In this document: positions 1 to 64,000 of the stretch, piece by piece
How the letters are laid out: every line of letters starts with the position of its first letter
How positions within the stretch are numbered: position 1 is the stretch's first letter
Source of the DNA: Microcebus murinus
Lineage: Eukaryota > Chordata > Mammalia > Primates > Cheirogaleidae
Length of the DNA: 64,000 nucleotides
Direction: 5' to 3'
NCBI RefSeq assembly: GCF_040939455.1
Contig: NC_134119.1
Coordinates: forward strand, 11,892,501 to 11,956,500
Made by a program: the position numbers and the translations under genes
The notes under the pieces: generated by a model
Database searches by the model: none
What the model saw: only the letters and a program-made list of their open reading frames with translations
Told to the model about the DNA's origin: nothing

Positions 1-212
1 AAATGTGTATGCGTATGTATTTGCGTGCACATGGATAAAATGACTCTGGAAAGGTACATGAGAAGCTAGTAACACTGGCTGCCACAAGGAAGGGAACTGG
101 TAGACTGAGGCCCAGGGGTAGAAGGAGGCTTATCATGTTTACCCTTCTGTGCCTTCTGAATATTTGAATCAGGTAAATGTGTTACTTAAAATAAATAAAA
201 AAGTGGCCTTAC

Positions 213-59980
<59,768 letters not shown>

Positions 59981-60134
59981 CTGGTGGGGAAGAAGGAAAA
60001 GCACGTTAGGAGCATGCAACATTTACGTAAAAGAAAACTTTACTGAAAAGATATTTGGAAACCACTGAAAAGAAATGTCTGTGAGATGTTTAAATACAAA
60101 AATGCTGATATCAAATGAAAGAAGTAATTATAAC

Positions 60135-60265
60135 AGCAATCACCAATAATAGCTAACACTTCCATGGTAGTGACTATGTGCTAGGCATTATTCTAAGTAC
60201 TTGCTTTAACTCATTTAATCCTTATACCAATCCTATGAGGCATGTACTATTATCATCTCCATCTT
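60135..60265 (-). repeat. MIR, first part (split by MER20)
   Basis: 'gtgactatgtgctaggcattattctaagtacttgc' and 'cctatgaggcatgtactattatcatctcc'. Confidence 0.7.
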
Positions 60266-60273
60266 AGTTAAAG

Positions 60274-60495
60274 CAGGGTTTTTCAGTCTTGGCACTACTG
60301 ACACTTGAGGCTGGGTAATTCTGTTATGAGGCTGTCCTGTGCGTTGTAGAATGGTTAGCACCATCCCTGGCCTCCACCCACTGGATGCCAGTAGCACCCC
60401 CAACCCCCTCCCCACCATGGTCCTGAAAACCAAAAATGTCTCTAGACATTGCCCAAGTGTCCCCTGAGCAAAACTGTCTCTGATGAGAACCAATG
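60274..60495 (+). mobile_element. MER20 (hAT-Charlie) element inserted in a MIR
   Basis: Recognised by 'ggcactactgacacttgaggctgg', 'ggctgtcctgtgcgttgtagaatg', 'ccagtagcacccccaacc' and the end 'gagaaccaatg'. It splits a minus-strand MIR in intron 1. Confidence 0.75.
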
Positions 60496-60630
60496 ATTTT
60501 GACGACAAAACCAAGGCACAGGAAGGTTAAGTAGCTCGCCTGCTATTACACATCAATAAATGGGGAACCAGAATTTGAACCCAGGCCTTTCAGCTCTATA
60601 GCCCACATGCTACTTATTTCCCTACTCTGC
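60496..60630 (-). repeat. MIR, second part
   Basis: 'aaaccaaggcacaggaaggttaagtagctcgcc' and 'gaatttgaacccaggcctttcagctc' continue the MIR after the MER20 insertion. Confidence 0.7.
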
Positions 60631-60784
60631 TGAATGGATGTCAGTGATCACCAGTTAACACAGTATCATGGTAATATAAACATCTCAACTGTGTAAATAT
60701 ATGCATAGAAGACTACAAACAAATATAACAAAATATGGAACCAAATAAAATGTTGAAAGATGTACAAGTAATGCGATGATGATT

Positions 60785-60910
60785 TTTTTAGTGAAAGTTT
60801 TAAAACAATTGTGGTAAAATAAAATGTACATAACCTATAATCTATCATTTTAACCATTTTTAAGTGACAGTTCAGTGGCATTAAGTATATTTATGCTGTT
60901 GTGCTAAGGC
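60785..60910 (+). repeat. L1 3' UTR fragment
   Basis: 'attttaaccatttttaagtgacagttcagtggcattaagtat' is the same family region as 14625-14795. Confidence 0.55.
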
Positions 60911-62244
60911 ACATGTAATGTTTATAAATTAAAATTCATTTCAAAATCTTCACCATGAAGGATACAACAACTACACAGTCAGGGTTATTGTGTCATTACT
61001 CAGAAATCATAATCTCAGAAATACTCTTACTTCCAGAAGAGCAAGGTTTTGTGGCACTAAACCAACAGAACACCCTGTCTAAATACACAGCGTTTCCCCC
61101 CAAACCACTGAGTCAAACATATTCCTACATTTTAGGCCCACAGGCACCACGTATTATCCAAACAGGCAAAGGAAGGTTTGTCCTGAATGCCAAGTATTCA
61201 GATAATCTCCAATAGGCCAGCCTCCTTTATGCAATCTCTTGAGATCCAATGGTTTAGATACAGCATTAGTTATCCTAGCAACCCCAAGACACAGTTCTGG
61301 AGGTTACAAATTTCCTTTTCTTGGTCAACTCTATGCTACACTGAACTTCAGAAGGTGAAAACCAAGTAACTGACTCTCTAGAGGTAGCAATTTCTAAGCT
61401 TCAGGCTGGTCTTTCAATGTCTGCTTATTGCGCACAGAAGAAAACAGGAGAGAAACACCCACATGACTAACACCAAGCATTACACGCTCAGGGACGGTAA
61501 GGTCTCTGACACACAGAGTCTGTTACAGACAGCTACGTGGCATGGATCCTGTGCCTCAGGGATAAGAATCCACTAAGGGAAGAGCTCTGGCTTCCCCTAG
61601 CAAAGGCCCACCAGGCTGTGGAAGTAGCTCAGGAGATCCAGCCTGTGAGGCTGGTGGCCAAGCTGCCAGCTTTCAGAATCTACACCCATAACATCAAGGC
61701 TCTGCTTGAGTGGCAAGATCTTGTCATTCTGTGACGTGCCAAAGGGGCACTGCTGCCCAAACTTAAATGTAAGGTTTTCTTCCAATCATGGTTACCTTGA
61801 TAGAGGAAGTGTATCTGAACCAAACAGGCCTTCGCTAGAGCCAGTAGTGGCCTCCAATCTCTAAAACAATCTGTTTTGGAATGCCACTGGCGCAAAATCA
61901 CCGATGAATCAACCACCAGGACATTTACTCACTGAGGCACAGTGGGTAATAAAACCAAACACAGAGGTTACATCAATTACAAAGGCCTATGGAGACCAGG
62001 CGGGAAACATCAAGGAGAAACATGGCGGGTGTAAAGACCTTAGGGACAGGGAGGACTCCCTCTTTACCCAACAGGGTAAAGAGTACAGCAGCTCCTCAGC
62101 CCCAGCTGGCTAGAACCTCTAGAGATCCTAAGCCCAGAGGTGTCAGTTGTTTGATTTTTCCAGAGGTCAAAATCCAGATTTTAAGTGAAAGCTCCAATTG
62201 CAATTCAAAAGCAACTTCAACTATTTTAAAAAATATTACAGCTC
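60911..62244 (-). other. Intron 1 interior: nothing recognised
   Basis: No named repeat, no exon 1, no CpG-rich promoter. Short open frames have no known family. Confidence 0.45.
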
Positions 62245-62579
62245 TGCTGGGCGCAGTGGCTCACGCCTATAATCCTAGCACTCTGGGAGGCCAAGGCAGG
62301 AGGATTGTAAGAGCTCAGGAGTTCGAAACCAGCCTGAGCAAGAGCGAGACCTCGTCTCTACTAAAAAGTAGAAAGAAATTAGCTGGACAACTAAAAATAT
62401 ATAGAAAAAATTAGCCGGGTATGGTGGCACATGCCAGTAGTCCCAGCTACTCGGGAGGCTGAGGCAGAAGGATGGCTTGAGCCCAGGAGTTTGAGGTTGT
62501 TGTGAGCCAGGCTTATGCCGTGGTACTCTAGCCCTGGGCAACAGAGTGAGACTCTGTCTCAAAAAAAAAAAAAAAAAAA
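62245..62579 (+). repeat. Alu, full length, strepsirrhine type
   Basis: Starts gctgggcgcagtggctcacg and ends in about 19 A residues. Confidence 0.94.
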
Positions 62580-62822
62580 CAAGAAAATAATATTAAGGGT
62601 TCTTATATAGCAAATACCTAGTAGTAGAGGCATATCATGATATTTTGTCTCAAAAAATGTATATATATTACGGCTCAAATAAGACTAGTGTGCAGGCTGC
62701 CCTGGCCCTGAGACTACCAGCATGCAACCTTTGCTTTAAGGGACAGAGAGAACCAAGGAGAGAGTGCTTCACTAGCTGCAGAAAAGTAACTGCAAGGGAT
62801 AAAAGTGGTTTTAAGGACTATA

Positions 62823-63129
62823 GGCCAGGAATGGATACTCATGTTTATAATCTCACAGCTTTGGAGGTCGAGGTGGGAGGACTGCTTGAGCCCAGGAGTT
62901 TGAGACTAGCCTGGGCAACACAGAGAGACCCCGTCTCCACAAAAAAAAAAAAATCAAATAAATGAGCCAAGTGTGGTGGCATGCACCTGTAGTCCTAGCC
63001 ACACAGGCAGCTGATGCAGAAGGATTGCCTGAGCCCAGGTGTTCGAGGCTGTGGTGAGCTATCATGGTGTCACTGCACTCCAGCCTGCGTGACAGAGACC
63101 CTGTCTCTCAAAAAAATAAAAATAAAAAC
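62823..63129 (+). repeat. Alu, old
   Basis: 'ggccaggaatggatactcatgtttataatctcacagc' to 'gaccctgtctctcaaaaaaataaaaataaaaac'. Confidence 0.88.
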
Positions 63130-64000
63130 AAAAGACCATGACCAGTATATGAGGATAAAATATGAAGTTTGTAGAAGCTAAATGTTTCTCAGCCAAAGAG
63201 CAAAGAGCAACTAAGCAGCCAGAGGATCAGAGTTCAAGGCCAAACTCCAACATAAATCTTACAGATAAAGAAACAAGACCCTAATCCTCCCTTCTGGCCA
63301 GCTCTGGCACAACCACAGCAAAGGCACACCCTGGTTTTCAAATGGGGTGGAGAAGGGCCAGTGTGACCAGCAGCAGCAGTGGCGCAGGGTACAGTGACCA
63401 AAGAGTGCAGTCCCCCACTGTGAGCAGGAAAGGGGACCTGCACCACTGCTCCCTAGAAGAACAGCTGCAGAGGTCCAGGAAACTGCAGTCGCAAATCTTG
63501 TGTTCACAGATTTTCCTTAGTTTTCTTAATTCATCCTAAAATGTTCCTACAAGAAATTAGGAATTGTTGCCCTTTCTAAACTACTCTTTGCTGAGGAAAA
63601 AACAATCTTCAAAGTCCCCTCTACTAGGCACAGTAGGGGCCCAGATGATACAGCCCCTTTGTTAACAGATGGGAGGAAGCCCCCAGATACGCCGGGACAG
63701 GGTGGCCAGATCTGACCTTCCTTTGGACGGACCGCTCTGGCTGCTGCTTTGAGAATAAAGAGAAGGGTGATGGAAATCAATCAGGAGAATACTGCTAACA
63801 ATCCAGGCCGGCAACAATGGGGACTTGGACCAGGGCAGAAGCTGCGCGGGTGGAGAGAAGGACCAGGCTGAAGCACACAATGCTGTTTTTACAGGCTGGA
63901 CATGGTGAAGTGGTAGGAGTTTCATACAGCCTCACCTAATAGTTGGGTTCTAGATAGATTTAGATAATGCAATTTTTTTTTCATTAAAAGGAGGGAACAA
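63130..64000 (-). other. Intron 1 to window edge: nothing recognised
   Basis: Unique-looking intron text up to the right edge. No CpG island and no ATG-bearing first exon of BIG2 on the minus strand. Confidence 0.5.

Noticed and set aside
61989..62414. Open frame of 141 codons on the plus strand
   Set aside because: Its second half is translated Alu sequence.
60000..64000. Possible exon 1 and promoter of ARFGEF2
   Set aside because: No minus-strand ATG segment resembling the BIG2 start and no CpG-rich stretch. Exon 1 must lie further right.

Overview
The window is nuclear DNA from a primate, very probably a strepsirrhine (lemur or loris group). More than thirty Alu elements are present. Many carry the features I associate with strepsirrhine Alus: a 'gtggcgtcagcctagctcacagcaacctcaa' left part and an AT-rich middle containing 'ttggccaattaatttctttctat'. 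Spliced multi-exon coding sequence, MIR/L2/Tigger/hAT/MaLR relics and poly(A)-tailed retrocopies fit a mammal.

One gene fills the window. It lies on the minus strand and is ARFGEF2, which encodes BIG2, the brefeldin A-inhibited exchange factor for ARF GTPases. I located 33 consecutive coding exons, numbered here 2 to 34 from right to left. Exon 2 is at 59950-59980 and exon 34 at 213-327. All 32 introns between them are GT-AG. The exons join in one frame with no stop: 4503 nt, residues about 41 to 1542. Numbering on the assumption that exon 1 codes for 41 residues puts the glutamic-finger Glu of the Sec7 domain at residue 738, which is the published BIG2 position. That checks both the exon joins and the orthology. 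Exon 1 with promoter and CpG island lies beyond the right edge. The exons for the last about 243 residues lie beyond the left edge.

Layout from right to left: 59981-64000 is the 3' part of intron 1 (MIR split by MER20, L1 scrap, two Alus). Exons 2-5 (59980 to 49705) encode the N-terminal DCB region. Exons 6-9 (49014 to 40118) encode the variable linker, including a PKA-anchoring helix in exon 7, and run into the HUS region. Exons 10-14 (38872 to 33912) complete the HUS region, with the NYDCD box in exon 12. Exons 15-17 (32209 to 29474) encode the catalytic Sec7 domain. Exons 18-34 (29372 to 213) encode the HDS repeats.

The introns hold the less ordinary material. A nearly intact POLR2K (RPB12) retrocopy on the plus strand is cut by an Alu at 42016-42517. 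A U4 snRNA retropseudogene with target-site duplications sits in a MaLR LTR, which sits in a hAT-like element that also took an Alu (55214-56306). Two related Tigger (pogo-type) relics lie at 8624-9266 and 57624-58223. A 400-bp TA-flanked inverted-terminal-repeat element that I cannot name lies at 58686-59085. I see no second functional protein gene, no tRNA or rRNA gene and no CRISPR array. I found no wholly new biological system; the best candidates for new description are the 400-bp transposon and the U4 and POLR2K retrocopies.
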